64,000 nt of DNA from JADKIH01 sp964595205 (GCA_964595205.1 CAZQOQ010000037.1:258468-322467), one strand, 5' to 3'. Numbered from the stretch's first letter, positions 26,846-36,774 are shown. The notes: a model not told the origin generated them from the sequence alone. A program made the numbers and translations.

Positions 26846-27655
26846 TTACCGAACCATCTTTTGAAAATGATGATAAAGCGGCGTACTGCTTTCTTCCGAT
26901 TTCGGCATATACTTGCCGAGGATAACCGGAATATACATGACGCGGCGGCGGCTGGCGGCACCAACATTTGGTGACATTGCTACACGGTGCCAGATTCTTC
27001 CATCATGAATCACCATGTCGCCCGCTTTGGCGTCGACAAGCATTTCGTTCTTGTCTTCATCTGTATTCATGAAATATGCTTTCTTGAATAACATGCTGAA
27101 AATATTTTGCTTGTGAGTACCCGGTATAATTCTAAGTCCGCCCTTATCCGAAGACGAATCATCCAGATAAAGCCCTACATTAAGCATAGGCATCACTTTC
27201 TTTCCATAGAAAATGTCGCGCATGCTGTCCGTATGCCAGCCCATCTGGCGGAATTTACTGTGCGACGTATTCACATAATGGTTTACGATCACTCCGTCTT
27301 TTTCATTTTCGGCAATCCGTGAACCCTCCGGAAGAAGCACTTTAAGCGATTGCACCTTACTGCTTGTAACAAAGCGATGAACACTCTCACAGTACTGAGA
27401 GGTGAAAGGAAATCTGTGTACGATTTCTTTTCCATTCTCATCATGCCCGTATTTTATAGGCACGCCATTGATCTTCTTAATCCCTTTGCTGATCCACTTT
27501 TTCTGCAGTTCCTCTGTCGAAGCAATGATCTCCCTGATCTCTTCAGATGAAACTACATTCCGGAAATGAATAAATCCGTTTTTTTCAAAAAATGCAATTT
27601 GTTCATCGGTCAATTTCTCGCCGAGACTAAATTTTGGATATTGGTCATTACTCAT
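26846..27655 (-). CDS. Phytanoyl-CoA dioxygenase family (Fe(II)/2-oxoglutarate oxygenase)
   Basis: 269 residues. The iron triad is His141 and Asp143 in GWHTDS and His223 in DGRIWHRV; an arginine in the RRRV block near 236-239 would bind 2-oxoglutarate. The N-terminal part (LTDEQIAFFEKNGFIHFRNVV) is the usual PhyH opening. Hydroxylates an unidentified small molecule or lipid; the SDR next door could oxidise the product, which is inference from order alone. About 200 AT-rich bases upstream show no gene. Confidence 0.88.
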   Translation of the reverse strand: MSNDQYPKFSLGEKLTDEQIAFFEKNGFIHFRNVVSSEEIREIIASTEELQKKWISKGIKKINGVPIKYGHDENGKEIVHRFPFTSQYCESVHRFVTSSKVQSLKVLLPEGSRIAENEKDGVIVNHYVNTSHSKFRQMGWHTDSMRDIFYGKKVMPMLNVGLYLDDSSSDKGGLRIIPGTHKQNIFSMLFKKAYFMNTDEDKNEMLVDAKAGDMVIHDGRIWHRVAMSPNVGAASRRRVMYIPVILGKYMPKSEESSTPLYHHFQKMVR

Positions 27656-27858
27656 TTATTCAGTTTTTTATGAAAGATTGACATCATTGAAAATCAATTC
27701 AATGCGGACATCTCATGCAAAAATGATTGTTTTCGTTAAAATTTCGATTAGTGCACAAATATATAAGAATCTTTTTATTTCCAAATGCATCTGAAAGAAT
27801 GTAAAAAATTTACTTTTAAACATTGTTTGTGTATGATTGTTAATCACTTAGAAAACTT

Positions 27859-29190
27859 TCATTCCACTTTTGCAGGAAAACAGATGATGAAAGTTGTCCC
27901 TTTTTTGATTTCACTCTCCACAGAAACATCAATATCATGAAATTGGGCAATTGTTTTTACAATTGGCAATCCTAAACCATAGCTCTTCTCGTCTGCCGGA
28001 CCAAATCTCCTGAAACGGTCGAAAATAAAGGGAATCTGGGCGGAAGATATACCAGGCCCCGTATCTGTGATTTTTATTACAAATCCCTTTTCTTCTTTCT
28101 GTCCCGTAATAAATATTTTACCCTTCTCCACATTGTACTTGATTGCATTGGTAAGGATGTTATAAAATAAGGTGTATACCAATGATTTATTGCAGGGATT
28201 GTAAATGAAATTCTCTTTCCAGTCCATTGAAATTGTCACCTCTTTTGTTTGTATCCATTCATCCAGTTCTTCCAGAACTTCATTCATTACCGACTTCAGT
28301 GATACACTCTCGTTTTTTACAAACTGATCGTTTTCTATTTTACTGATGTATAAAAGCGACTTCACCACTTTTGTCAGCCTTGCAAGCGTCTTCTGCGACT
28401 CAACCAGTTTTACAGCTACATCATGTGGCATAGAAGGATCACTGATCATGTTTTCAATCCTGTTTCGAAGTATTGATACCGGCGTTAATAATTCATGCGA
28501 AACGTTCATGATGAATTCTCTTTCTACTTCAAACGTCTCGCGCACCTGCCTCATCATCTCGTTTATACTCTTGTCCAGGTGAGTAAACTCATACGTACTT
28601 GTCGTTATTGGCTTTGGATTAAACGAAGATGGATGTTGAACGTCCTTTAATTTTTCTCTTACAATCTTGTTGAATGGTTTTAACAGTAGCCGCGCAAAAG
28701 CGAAATCAAGGAAAATGGAAATAAGGACAACACAAATCAATAAAAGAAGTGTGAATTTTTTTATCGTTAAATTCAGCTGATCGACTGCGCTCAGTCCCTC
28801 TCCAATTGCAATCTCGTAAAGCTGGTTGTCGAAGATGAATGACTTCGTCAATACCCTGTGACGAACGAATTCATTTTCAATCGCACGTTCAGAATTCTCA
28901 ATTTTAACCGCACCAAAATCATCCGGTAATCTCGGCAGCGGAGAAATAGATACAAACTCTTCCTTAAAAATATTGTAATTGTCGAAACTGCAGTCCTGGT
29001 CAAGCGTTATCTCATTCAATCCTCCCTTTTCAACCATCAGGAGTGTCTTGTCCAGGCGCGCAACCAATCTCTTGTCAATATGATTGTAAACAACCTTCTG
29101 TATAAGCAATGGCAAAAAAGCACCGATGGCAAGGATGATGATTGCCTTGGAAATGGCATTGTAAAGGGCTAATTTAACTTGTAACTTCAA
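27859..29190 (-). CDS. Sensor histidine kinase
   Basis: 443 residues. Transmembrane helices at about 12-30 and 144-162 bound a ~110-residue periplasmic sensor. Then come a short HAMP-like linker, the HisKA domain with phospho-acceptor His232 in NVSHELLTPVSIL, and the HATPase domain with an N box (FYNILTNAIKYN), G1 (ITDTGPGIS) and G2 (YGLGLPIVK). It should pair with the OmpR-type regulator 116 bases upstream on the same strand. The signal is unknown. Confidence 0.95.
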   Translation of the reverse strand: MKLQVKLALYNAISKAIIILAIGAFLPLLIQKVVYNHIDKRLVARLDKTLLMVEKGGLNEITLDQDCSFDNYNIFKEEFVSISPLPRLPDDFGAVKIENSERAIENEFVRHRVLTKSFIFDNQLYEIAIGEGLSAVDQLNLTIKKFTLLLLICVVLISIFLDFAFARLLLKPFNKIVREKLKDVQHPSSFNPKPITTSTYEFTHLDKSINEMMRQVRETFEVEREFIMNVSHELLTPVSILRNRIENMISDPSMPHDVAVKLVESQKTLARLTKVVKSLLYISKIENDQFVKNESVSLKSVMNEVLEELDEWIQTKEVTISMDWKENFIYNPCNKSLVYTLFYNILTNAIKYNVEKGKIFITGQKEEKGFVIKITDTGPGISSAQIPFIFDRFRRFGPADEKSYGLGLPIVKTIAQFHDIDVSVESEIKKGTTFIICFPAKVE

Positions 29191-29306
29191 TTGAAAAACT
29201 TTTCGCCAAATGTCAGCGATGCATATGATTTCACTATGAACTTTTCACAGATGACGACAACAAAATTATTTCACTTCAGATTTCATGAAACGCGAAAATG
29301 AACCCG

Positions 29307-29984
29307 TCAATTCATATTTAGCCTGTATCCGATCCCTCTGACTGTCTCAATAAAATCAGCATTACCGCAATTCGATAATTTCTTTCTGAGGTTCTTCATA
29401 TGAACATCGATGTAATTTGATTCGTAATCTTCTTCCAATACATCTCCCCAGATATGCTCGGTAAGCTGAACCCTGGTGATTACCCTGTTTTTATGCAGAG
29501 CCATGTAATGTAAAATATCAAATTCTTTCTTCGTCAGGTTAATTGGGTTCTTGTCAAAATATACCGTCCGGTTCTGAATATCCATCAGGAAATCGTGAAT
29601 CTGAATGGTATTGTTTTTAAGTCCATGCTTTCTTCTCAATATCGCCTGCATCCGTGCCTGTAATTCAAGCAGAGAAAATGGTTTTGCCAGGTAATCATCG
29701 GCACCCAGATCAAGTCCCGTAATCCTGTCATCTATCGATCCCCTCGCAGTCAGCACAATAAATGCTGCATCCTTTCCCGATTCTTTTGCTTCTTTCAACA
29801 GCTGAAATCCGCTGTAATCAGGCAGGCCGATGTCCAGTAATATAAAATCATATGAGTTAACGTAAATTTTTTCAGATGCGCTTTTACCGTTAAAAGCAAC
29901 ATCACAGTGATAACCCTGCTTCGACAGAAAGATTTCCACCTCGTGCGAAAGTTGTCTTTCGTCTTCAACTATTAGGACATTCAT
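29307..29984 (-). CDS. OmpR/PhoB-family response regulator
   Basis: 225 residues. Receiver domain with acidic pocket VEDE, phospho-acceptor Asp51 (ILLDIGLPDYSG), Thr in VLTARGS and Lys in LAKPFSLLEL. The C-terminal winged helix matches the OmpR type (NLTKKEFDILHYMALHKNRV, then DVHMKNLRKKLS and ETVRGIGYRL). It precedes its kinase, the usual order, although the 116-base gap is rather long. The gene start is 34 bases from the heptamer array that begins at 30018. Confidence 0.96.
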   Translation of the reverse strand: MNVLIVEDERQLSHEVEIFLSKQGYHCDVAFNGKSASEKIYVNSYDFILLDIGLPDYSGFQLLKEAKESGKDAAFIVLTARGSIDDRITGLDLGADDYLAKPFSLLELQARMQAILRRKHGLKNNTIQIHDFLMDIQNRTVYFDKNPINLTKKEFDILHYMALHKNRVITRVQLTEHIWGDVLEEDYESNYIDVHMKNLRKKLSNCGNADFIETVRGIGYRLNMN

Positions 29985-30017
29985 AGTGCAATTTTATAAT
30001 TTTAGAATCAATTTATC

Positions 30018-30332
30018 AAGAACCAGGAATCGAGAACCAAGAACCAAGACTTAAGAACCAAGAACCAAGAATCAAGAATCAAGAACCAAGAATCAAGACT
30101 TAAGAACCAAGAACCAAGAATCAAGAACCAAGACTTAAGAACCAAGAATCAAGAACCAAGAACCAAGAATTAAGAACCAAGAATTAAGAACCAGGATTCA
30201 GGAATCAGGAACAAAGAAGAGTAACGAATTTTGGTTATGTGTTATCCGACATCTAATTCATAATATTTAATAATTAATTCTCATCCTTATTTTTCTTTAT
30301 TCTCAAGTCTCAAGTCTAATGTCCTGGTTCTT
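30018..30332. repeat. AAGAACC/AAGAATC heptamer array with inverted end
   Basis: About 28 tandem 7-base units fill 30018-30215: AAGAACC, AAGAATC, AAGACTT and AAGAATT. After an ~85-base AT-rich spacer, 30300-30332 contains the inverted words CAAGTCT and GGTTCTT. The outer 11 bases, AAGAACCAGGA at 30018-30028 and its complement at 30322-30332, match exactly. The right end coincides with the first base of the aminotransferase stop codon. The spacer shows no gene. Confidence 0.88.
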
Positions 30333-31513
30333 CATTCCTCCACTGCTTCAAGAATAACATCACAAGCCCGGTTAATTTCATCCTCACTGATAATCAATGG
30401 TGGTGCAATCCTCAGACACGCCGGGGCAAATAAAAACCAGTCCGTCAATAAACCTCTCTCAAAACAACGTTGAATTATTTTTTGATTTATCATTTCATTG
30501 TCAAATTCCAGGGCTAAAAGTAATCCCTTTCCTCGGATCGATCTGATCTTTTCATGTTTCAACCGCGAACGGATTATTTCTTCTTTCGATTTAATGGAAT
30601 GTATCAAAACCGTACCCGTCAGAATTTCAAGTGATGCCAACGCAGCTGCACAGGAAACCGGATGTCCGCCGGAAGTGGTGAGATGCCCAAGCACAGGATC
30701 ATGGGTGAGCGACGACATTCTTTCTCCTGAAGAAATAAAAGCTCCTAACGGCATGCCACCGCCAAAGGCTTTTCCTAAAAGTAATATATCGGGAACTACA
30801 TCCGCATCCCTGAAGGCAAACAGATGACCGGTTCTGCCCATTCCGGTCTGTATTTCGTCGAAGACGAGCAATGCTCCGTTTTCATCACATTTCTTTCGAA
30901 GTTTTTGTAAATAATTTTTCCCTGCTGTCAGCACACCGGCTTCTGCCTGTATTGGTTCAATAAAAACAGCCGCAGTGTTCTCATCAATATATTCAAGATG
31001 TTCCTCCTCATTAAGCCTGATTATACGGTGACCTGGCAACAGCGGACGAAAGGCACTCTTCAGTTGCTCATTTCCGCAGATGCTCAGTGCGCCTTGCGTA
31101 CTTCCATGATATGAGTTTTCATAGGAAATGAAACCCGTCCGGCCTGTGACGCGCTTGGCCAGTTTCATTGCTCCTTCAGTTGCTTCTGCACCTGAATTTG
31201 TAAGATAAATACTTTGTAGTGATTCCGGGAGTTGCTCTGCAAGTGCTCTCACAAGTTCAACCTGGGCTGCAACAATGTGCTCTCCATATACCATCAGGTG
31301 AAGGTGCTCCTCCACCTGCCGGTGTATGGCCTCTTTTATTTTTTTATTGCCGTGCCCAAGACTGGAAACTGAAATTCCCGAAATAAAGTCAAGATACTTT
31401 TTACCGCCAGAATCAAAAACAAAACATCCGTCTGCTCCCGTAATTTCAAGTGCCGGAGGGGACTGACTTGTCTGGGCAAGGTGCCTGAAGAATATTTCTT
31501 TCCGGGAAATCAT
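30332..31513 (-). CDS. Class III aminotransferase (ornithine/acetylornithine type)
   Basis: 393 residues, fold-type I PLP enzyme. Catalytic Lys248 in LLGKAFGGGMPLGA, Asp219 in LVFDEIQTGMGRTG, phosphate-binding NSGAEATEGA at 106-115 and the YHGST block. Resembles acetylornithine or ornithine aminotransferases, but no other arginine-pathway gene is nearby and the exact substrate is uncertain. Lysine epsilon-aminotransferase or another omega-aminotransferase is possible. The gene is bracketed on both sides by long arrays of the same heptamer family in the same orientation, which is unusual. Confidence 0.88.
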   Translation of the reverse strand: MISRKEIFFRHLAQTSQSPPALEITGADGCFVFDSGGKKYLDFISGISVSSLGHGNKKIKEAIHRQVEEHLHLMVYGEHIVAAQVELVRALAEQLPESLQSIYLTNSGAEATEGAMKLAKRVTGRTGFISYENSYHGSTQGALSICGNEQLKSAFRPLLPGHRIIRLNEEEHLEYIDENTAAVFIEPIQAEAGVLTAGKNYLQKLRKKCDENGALLVFDEIQTGMGRTGHLFAFRDADVVPDILLLGKAFGGGMPLGAFISSGERMSSLTHDPVLGHLTTSGGHPVSCAAALASLEILTGTVLIHSIKSKEEIIRSRLKHEKIRSIRGKGLLLALEFDNEMINQKIIQRCFERGLLTDWFLFAPACLRIAPPLIISEDEINRACDVILEAVEE

Positions 31514-31540
31514 TTGGCGAAATTAAGAAAGAAGAGACAA

Positions 31541-31790
31541 GGATCAAGAACCAAGAGCCAAGAACCAAGAACCAAGAACCAAGAATCAAGAATCAAGAGC
31601 CAAGAGACAAGAATCAAGAACCAAGAGACAAGAATCAAGAACCAAGAATCAAGAGCCAAGAACCAAGAATCAAGAACCAAGAGACAAGAATCAAGAATCA
31701 AGAACCAAGAATCAAGAACCAAGAATCAAGAATCAAGAATCAAGAATCAAGAATCAAGAACCAAGAATCAAGAACCAGGAACCGATAATC
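31541..31790. repeat. AAGAACC/AAGAATC heptamer array, second copy
   Basis: About 35 tandem 7-base units: AAGAACC, AAGAATC, AAGAGCC and AAGAGAC, ending near AGGAACC. It has the same orientation on the + strand as the array at 30018-30215, and the two flank the class III aminotransferase gene. No inverted arm is obvious. Open frames running through it (all frames are open in such a repeat) are not genes. The remaining bases to 31954 are a leader without a recognisable gene. Confidence 0.88.
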
Positions 31791-31954
31791 ATGAAAGGTA
31801 AAACGGGACGCGGCAGCCTGGAATGTTATCTGCTGGTTTATTAGATCTGATTTCCTGTTATCCACATTGCCGTTTTCGTAAGTATTTTCATTCATGGAGA
31901 ATATCCTTACCTTATTGCTGAAATTGCATACCGGATAGATAAAAACAAATATCA

Positions 31955-34120
31955 ATGAAAAAATATTTTTTTCTGATTGCCTTTTTTACTCTTGCATTTC
32001 AGCTTTTTTCCCAGACCGGTGCTTCAATCAACCTGGCTTTAAGAAATAAAATCGCCCGGAATACAGATGGGAACGAAAACATGTTTTTGCTTGTTAAAGG
32101 TGATGTTGAAAAGATTCGGCAATTTGTAATAGCGAATGAAGGAACATTTATAAACACTGCCGGCGATATAGTCTCTGTCCGGTTAACACTTCGTGCAATC
32201 TCCCGTCTCATCGAAATGCCTTTCGTAATCAGGGTCGGTTCCGACACACAGAGATACATCACTCTGAACGATACCATGCGTGAACTTGCTCACGTCAATG
32301 AAGTACATAATGGTCTTTCGCCTCTCCTGCATACGTACAAGGGGAGAGGTGTCTTGCTTGGGATTATAGATTCCGGACTTGACCTGGATCATCCGGACTT
32401 TAAGGACTCGACCGGACATACGCGTGTAAGGTGGCTTTGGGATATGAATCTCCCGAATGGGGCGAATTCTCCAGCACCCTATAATTACGGTCAGGAATTT
32501 TCAGGACAAGACATCGACAATGGACTCGCTGCAGCACACACGGGCCAGGATCAGAACGGCCATGGAACATACGTTGCAGGCATCGCTGCCGGTAATGGTT
32601 CTGCAGTGGGGAGGTTTCAGGGCGTCGCGCCGGAATCGGACCTGATCATCGTCGGTTATAAATTCAATGCTGCCGATACGGTTTCAAGGATCGCTCATGC
32701 TGTCGAATATATTTTTTCGAAGGCCCAGCAGCTGGGCATGCCATGCGTAATCAATGCCTCGCTGGGTAGTTATGACGGCTCCCACGACGGGCTGGATCTC
32801 GAAGCCCAGTACATCGGGTATATGATCAGTCAGCAAAGCGGTCGTGTACTGGTTGCCGCCTGCGGCGACATCGGCGTCAACTATCCCTTTCACGTGGGAC
32901 GAAATTCTGTCAGCGGCGATACCGTCTTTACCTGGTTCAATTATACCAGTTCGATCGGCGCTGCTTACATAAACATTTATGCCGATACTGCCGACTTCCG
33001 TGACGTCAGGTTTTCAATCGGTGCCGATAAAGTTACTCCGTATTACAGCTTCCGCGCGCAGACTAACTTCACGAGCGTCTTTCCATCCGTCAACAATGTG
33101 GTTCAACAGAATTTGGTGAAGAGCGGACGCAGACTTGGAATCATTCAGACTTATACGACAAACACTGACGGTGTTTATCACATAGAGATCATTGTTATTC
33201 CTGACTCAACCGACTACAACTGGAGATTCACTACCACCGGAAACGGTCGTTATGATTCATGGACTTACGATATCTATCATCCCAGCTGGGTATGGCAGAA
33301 CCTGCCGCCAGATTCAGTGTTCCCCGATATCACCCATTACCATTTACCCGATACATTTCAGACGATCGTAAGCGGAATGAACTGCCTTGATAACGTAATC
33401 TCCGTTGGAAATTATACCAACACCGACAGGCACCTCGATGTGGATTCTGTACTCCAGGTCACTCCCGCCGATCTGCCACGTCAGATAGCAACCAACAGCG
33501 GGCGCGGTCCGACCAGGGACGGTCGCATCAAACCGGATATCATGGCACCGGGTAACCATATTATTTCTGCCGGAGTCGCCGGATTGATTGCTTCTTTACC
33601 ACATAATAAAATCGCTCCCGGCGGATTTCACATTACAGGCGGCGGCACTTCTGCATCAGCTCCTGTCGTGGCCGGCATCGCTGCACTTTATCTCGAACAA
33701 AATCCGGGTGCAAACTGGCTGGATGTGAAGAATGCAATTATCAATTGTGCTTCTCAGGATTCCCTCATGTGGGGACCTTATCCGAATAATGCCTGGGGAT
33801 ATGGAAAGGTAAATGCCTTTGAAGCCTTAACGACTTGTTCGCTTAATGTAAACATCGATTCACCGGAGGACGCGACTCTCTCATGCAGTGTTTATCCAAA
33901 TCCGGTACAGGAATGGCTCCATGTAAGGTTACCTGATGATATGAAGAGCGTCGCAGCTATCTATGATATTGAAGGAAGAAAACTTTTTGAAACACAAAAT
34001 AGCGTTTCCGATTTTTCTTTGCCACTTGGTGAGATCAGCAATGGTGTTTATTTTCTGAAAATTCAATCACCCGAAGGAAAACAGGCTATGAAGCGATTCG
34101 TTGTTACGAGGGAATATTGA
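31955..34120 (+). CDS. S8 (subtilisin-like) serine protease with T9SS sorting domain
   Basis: 721 residues. Signal peptide 1-19. An N-terminal prodomain (about 25-120) is followed by the catalytic domain: Asp139 in IIDSGLDLDHPDF, His203 in NGHGTYVAGI and Ser566 in GTSASAPVVAG. An insertion of about 150 beta-rich residues separates His and Ser. The last ~75 residues form a type A T9SS C-terminal domain (CSVYPNPVQEWLHVRL, then GVYFLKIQSPEGKQAMKRFVV). It should be exported across the outer membrane and kept on the surface or released. No neighbour is clearly linked. Confidence 0.94.
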   Translation: MKKYFFLIAFFTLAFQLFSQTGASINLALRNKIARNTDGNENMFLLVKGDVEKIRQFVIANEGTFINTAGDIVSVRLTLRAISRLIEMPFVIRVGSDTQRYITLNDTMRELAHVNEVHNGLSPLLHTYKGRGVLLGIIDSGLDLDHPDFKDSTGHTRVRWLWDMNLPNGANSPAPYNYGQEFSGQDIDNGLAAAHTGQDQNGHGTYVAGIAAGNGSAVGRFQGVAPESDLIIVGYKFNAADTVSRIAHAVEYIFSKAQQLGMPCVINASLGSYDGSHDGLDLEAQYIGYMISQQSGRVLVAACGDIGVNYPFHVGRNSVSGDTVFTWFNYTSSIGAAYINIYADTADFRDVRFSIGADKVTPYYSFRAQTNFTSVFPSVNNVVQQNLVKSGRRLGIIQTYTTNTDGVYHIEIIVIPDSTDYNWRFTTTGNGRYDSWTYDIYHPSWVWQNLPPDSVFPDITHYHLPDTFQTIVSGMNCLDNVISVGNYTNTDRHLDVDSVLQVTPADLPRQIATNSGRGPTRDGRIKPDIMAPGNHIISAGVAGLIASLPHNKIAPGGFHITGGGTSASAPVVAGIAALYLEQNPGANWLDVKNAIINCASQDSLMWGPYPNNAWGYGKVNAFEALTTCSLNVNIDSPEDATLSCSVYPNPVQEWLHVRLPDDMKSVAAIYDIEGRKLFETQNSVSDFSLPLGEISNGVYFLKIQSPEGKQAMKRFVVTREY

Positions 34121-34217
34121 TTTGAAGTAAAAAACTCTCATTTAGAGGAATTCCATGGTATAAACTCATTCCTAATATGTAATTTGCGGACTTAAATAAA
34201 TAAAGTCTTATTGTCCA

Positions 34218-35270
34218 TTGGATACCTCTCTTTTTGACAGCGTTGCACACCGGCGTTTCTCATTGCCGATCCTGGATGAGATTAAAAAATATCTTGGAAC
34301 CTCACAGCAGATTGTAATTACCACTCATCACAGGCCTGATGGAGATGCCATGGGTTCGTCACTCGGCCTCTATAATTACCTGCTGAAAAAAGGACATCAT
34401 GTTCAGGTCGTTACTCCCAATGAGTATCCTGATTTTCTTTCATGGCTTCCGGGGAATGAAAAGGTATTGAATTACGAAATTTCCAAAAAGGAAAGCGACG
34501 AATTCTTAGCCGCGGCTGATCTCATTTTTTGTCTCGACTTTAACTGGCTGAACCGCGTCGAGAAAATGGAAACCAGCCTCCGTAACAGTAAGGCCGTTAA
34601 AATTCTTATCGATCATCACCTTGATCCGGAAAAGGTTTTCGATATAACATTTTCCTATAGCGATGCATGCTCTACCTGTGAACTGATCTTCGATTTTATC
34701 ATAGCGATGGATGATGAGGGTTTGATCGATAAAAATATTGCTGAATGTCTTTACTGCGGTATAATGACCGATACTAATTCGTTCAGGTTTTCTTCGATGA
34801 AGTCCAGAACACATTTAATCATCGCTGGACTCATGGAAGCAGGCGCGGAAAATTTCAGGATTCACGAGCGTGTCTATGACACTGCGAGTGAAGATAAGAT
34901 CAGGCTTTTGGGTTATTCGCTGTTTGAGAAACTGGTCGTGCTGCCGGAGTATAATACCGCGTATATTTCATTGTCGGAAGAGGAGCTCCTTAAATTCAAG
35001 TTCCGGAGCGGGGATACAGAAGGGTTTGTTAACTATGCGTTGAGTATAAAAGGTATCCGGCTTGCGGTATTTTTTTCGGAGAAGGACGGCGCGGTTAAAA
35101 TTTCGTTCAGAAGCAAGAACGATTTTTCCGTACAGGAATTATCTTCTAAATATTTTAAGGGCGGTGGACACAAGAATGCTTCCGGCGGATTCTCAAATGA
35201 ATCACTCGATTCAACAGTAAAAAAGTTTTTAGATATTCTTCCTTCCTACAAGGAACAGCTGACCAGGTGA
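34218..35270 (+). CDS. nrnA: NrnA-like DHH/DHHA1 oligoribonuclease / pAp phosphatase
   Basis: 350 residues. DHH motifs: ITTHHRPDGDAMGSS (motif I), FCLDFNWLNR (II), ILIDHHLDPE (III, the DHH itself) and GIMTDTNSFRFSS (IV). The DHHA1 signature GGGHKNASGGF lies near the C-terminus. Degrades nano-RNA and 3'-phosphoadenosine 5'-phosphate. No ATG precedes motif I in this frame; the in-frame stop at 34197 and the TTG at 34218 make TTG the best start. The stop overlaps the FKBP start (TGATG). Confidence 0.93.
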   Translation: MDTSLFDSVAHRRFSLPILDEIKKYLGTSQQIVITTHHRPDGDAMGSSLGLYNYLLKKGHHVQVVTPNEYPDFLSWLPGNEKVLNYEISKKESDEFLAAADLIFCLDFNWLNRVEKMETSLRNSKAVKILIDHHLDPEKVFDITFSYSDACSTCELIFDFIIAMDDEGLIDKNIAECLYCGIMTDTNSFRFSSMKSRTHLIIAGLMEAGAENFRIHERVYDTASEDKIRLLGYSLFEKLVVLPEYNTAYISLSEEELLKFKFRSGDTEGFVNYALSIKGIRLAVFFSEKDGAVKISFRSKNDFSVQELSSKYFKGGGHKNASGGFSNESLDSTVKKFLDILPSYKEQLTR

Positions 35271-35788
35271 TGCGGATTTTCATATATTTTTTCTTTTTAA
35301 TAATGGTATTAGCCTCGTGCAGGAATAAATCTACAGAGCAGAAAATTGATGATAACGTTCTTAACGAAAAGCTGACTGCAATGAATAAGATCCTCGTGGA
35401 AAATGAATCGAAGGAAATTGAAAAGTTCATTTCTTCACATGGCTTTCATACGACGATGACCGGAACCGGCCTCCGGTACGAAATATACAGGCATGGAAAA
35501 GGATTACATCCGGCCATTCAGGATGAGGTCACCGTTGGTTATAAATTGTTCCTGCTTGACGGCAGACTTGTCTACACAAGCGATTCTACGGGTCCGTTGA
35601 AATTCAGGGTTGGAGCAGGGGCACAGGTGAAGGGACTTGAAGAGGTAATCATGCTCATGGTACCGGGCGACCATGCACATGCAATTTTACCGGCACACCT
35701 TGGTTTTGGAATGGCCGGTGATGAAAGAAAAATTCCGCCCGCAAGTGCATTGTATTTCGATGTGGTATTGCTTGACGTTAAAAAATAA
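35270..35788 (+). CDS. FKBP-type peptidyl-prolyl isomerase lipoprotein
   Basis: About 172 residues from the ATG at 35270, which shares one base with the TGA of nrnA; a GTG codon just before it is also in frame. Lipobox LASC gives a lipid-modified cysteine at about position 17. The C-terminal ~100 residues are an FKBP domain (TGLRYEIYRHGKGLHPAIQD at its start, later AHLGFGMAGDERKIPPASALYFDVVLLDV). Its hydrophobic pocket looks complete apart from the region near VYTSDSTGP. Helps fold or quality-control envelope proteins. It is followed 56 bases on by a second FKBP gene. Confidence 0.88.
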   Translation: MRIFIYFFFLIMVLASCRNKSTEQKIDDNVLNEKLTAMNKILVENESKEIEKFISSHGFHTTMTGTGLRYEIYRHGKGLHPAIQDEVTVGYKLFLLDGRLVYTSDSTGPLKFRVGAGAQVKGLEEVIMLMVPGDHAHAILPAHLGFGMAGDERKIPPASALYFDVVLLDVKK

Positions 35789-35844
35789 ATAATTTCTTAT
35801 ATTAATATTGTCACCGCTTAGATTAACCCGAAAGTCAGAACATT

Positions 35845-36774
35845 ATGCTATATAGAAGTAAAACAGGAATTTCTCTATTGGTTATTTTTTCATTTATCTT
35901 TTTAATTTCCTGTTCGAAAGGGAAAAAAATGAAAACAGCTGAAGGCTTTAACTATGTGCTTTACACCGAATCCACAGGAGAGAAGGCTAAGGTTGGCGAT
36001 TATATCACCATGGAAATGGTGTACAGGAACAGCAAGGATTCTGTTTTGTACGACTCGCGGATTAACAAGTCACCGATTCGTTTTCGTCTCGAAAAAATAC
36101 CCTTCAAAGGCAGCTTCGAAGACGGTCTCACTTACCTGGCTGAAAATGACAGTGCCACTTTTTTTGTTCCAGCCGATTCCATGTATAATTACATGTATAA
36201 AAAAAGGAGCGGTGTAGTGATTGCTCAAAAGGAGACAGGTCTTATCCCGGGTACGCTCCTGAGATTTGATATAAAACTGTTGAATATTCAGGGTGATACA
36301 GAGGCTGAACAGGAAATGCTTATTGAATTGAGCGAAAGGGAAAAGACGGACAGGAAAAAATTTGAAGATTATATCAAAGGGCATAACATCACAGTTGCTC
36401 CTGATCCGGCAGGGTTTTACCTTGTTATGAAGGAAAAAGGGAAAGGGCTTTCAGTGGATAGCGGAAGGATCGTGACATTGGAATATGAAGGCAGGTTCCT
36501 GAACGATTCGGTTTTCGACGGAACGGACCTCGTAGGACGGCCGTACAAATTTATATCGGGAGCAGGGCATGTTATTCCCGGATGGGAATTGGCATTGAAG
36601 AATATGCACGTTGGAGATAAATTCACGTTGCTGGTTCCTCCTAAACTTGCATTTGGAGAAGAAGGTGTCAGGGATCCGAAAAGCGGACTTTATAAAATTC
36701 CACCGTACACTTCTCTTGTATTTGATATCAGCATTCTTTCTGTTGAGGATGCGCCTGCAGTGAGCGGAAAATAA
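35845..36774 (+). CDS. Double-FKBP lipoprotein (one domain degenerate)
   Basis: 309 residues. Lipobox-like ISCSK at about residues 21-25. Two FKBP-like domains are visible. The first (about 38-150) has the general fold pattern but lacks the usual LAFGEEG block. The second (about 195-303) is complete, with VIPGWELALKNMHVGDKFTLLVPPKLAFGEEG split by normal spacing and ending IPPYTSLVFDISILSV. A coiled, charged linker joins them. The first domain is likely structural or a substrate-binding chaperone module; that is inference. Confidence 0.87.
   Translation: MLYRSKTGISLLVIFSFIFLISCSKGKKMKTAEGFNYVLYTESTGEKAKVGDYITMEMVYRNSKDSVLYDSRINKSPIRFRLEKIPFKGSFEDGLTYLAENDSATFFVPADSMYNYMYKKRSGVVIAQKETGLIPGTLLRFDIKLLNIQGDTEAEQEMLIELSEREKTDRKKFEDYIKGHNITVAPDPAGFYLVMKEKGKGLSVDSGRIVTLEYEGRFLNDSVFDGTDLVGRPYKFISGAGHVIPGWELALKNMHVGDKFTLLVPPKLAFGEEGVRDPKSGLYKIPPYTSLVFDISILSVEDAPAVSGK

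Noticed and set aside
31481..31801. 106-codon frame with repeated NQESRTKNQE-type peptide
   Set aside because: Translation of the AAGAACC/AAGAATC array, starting inside the aminotransferase gene on the other strand.
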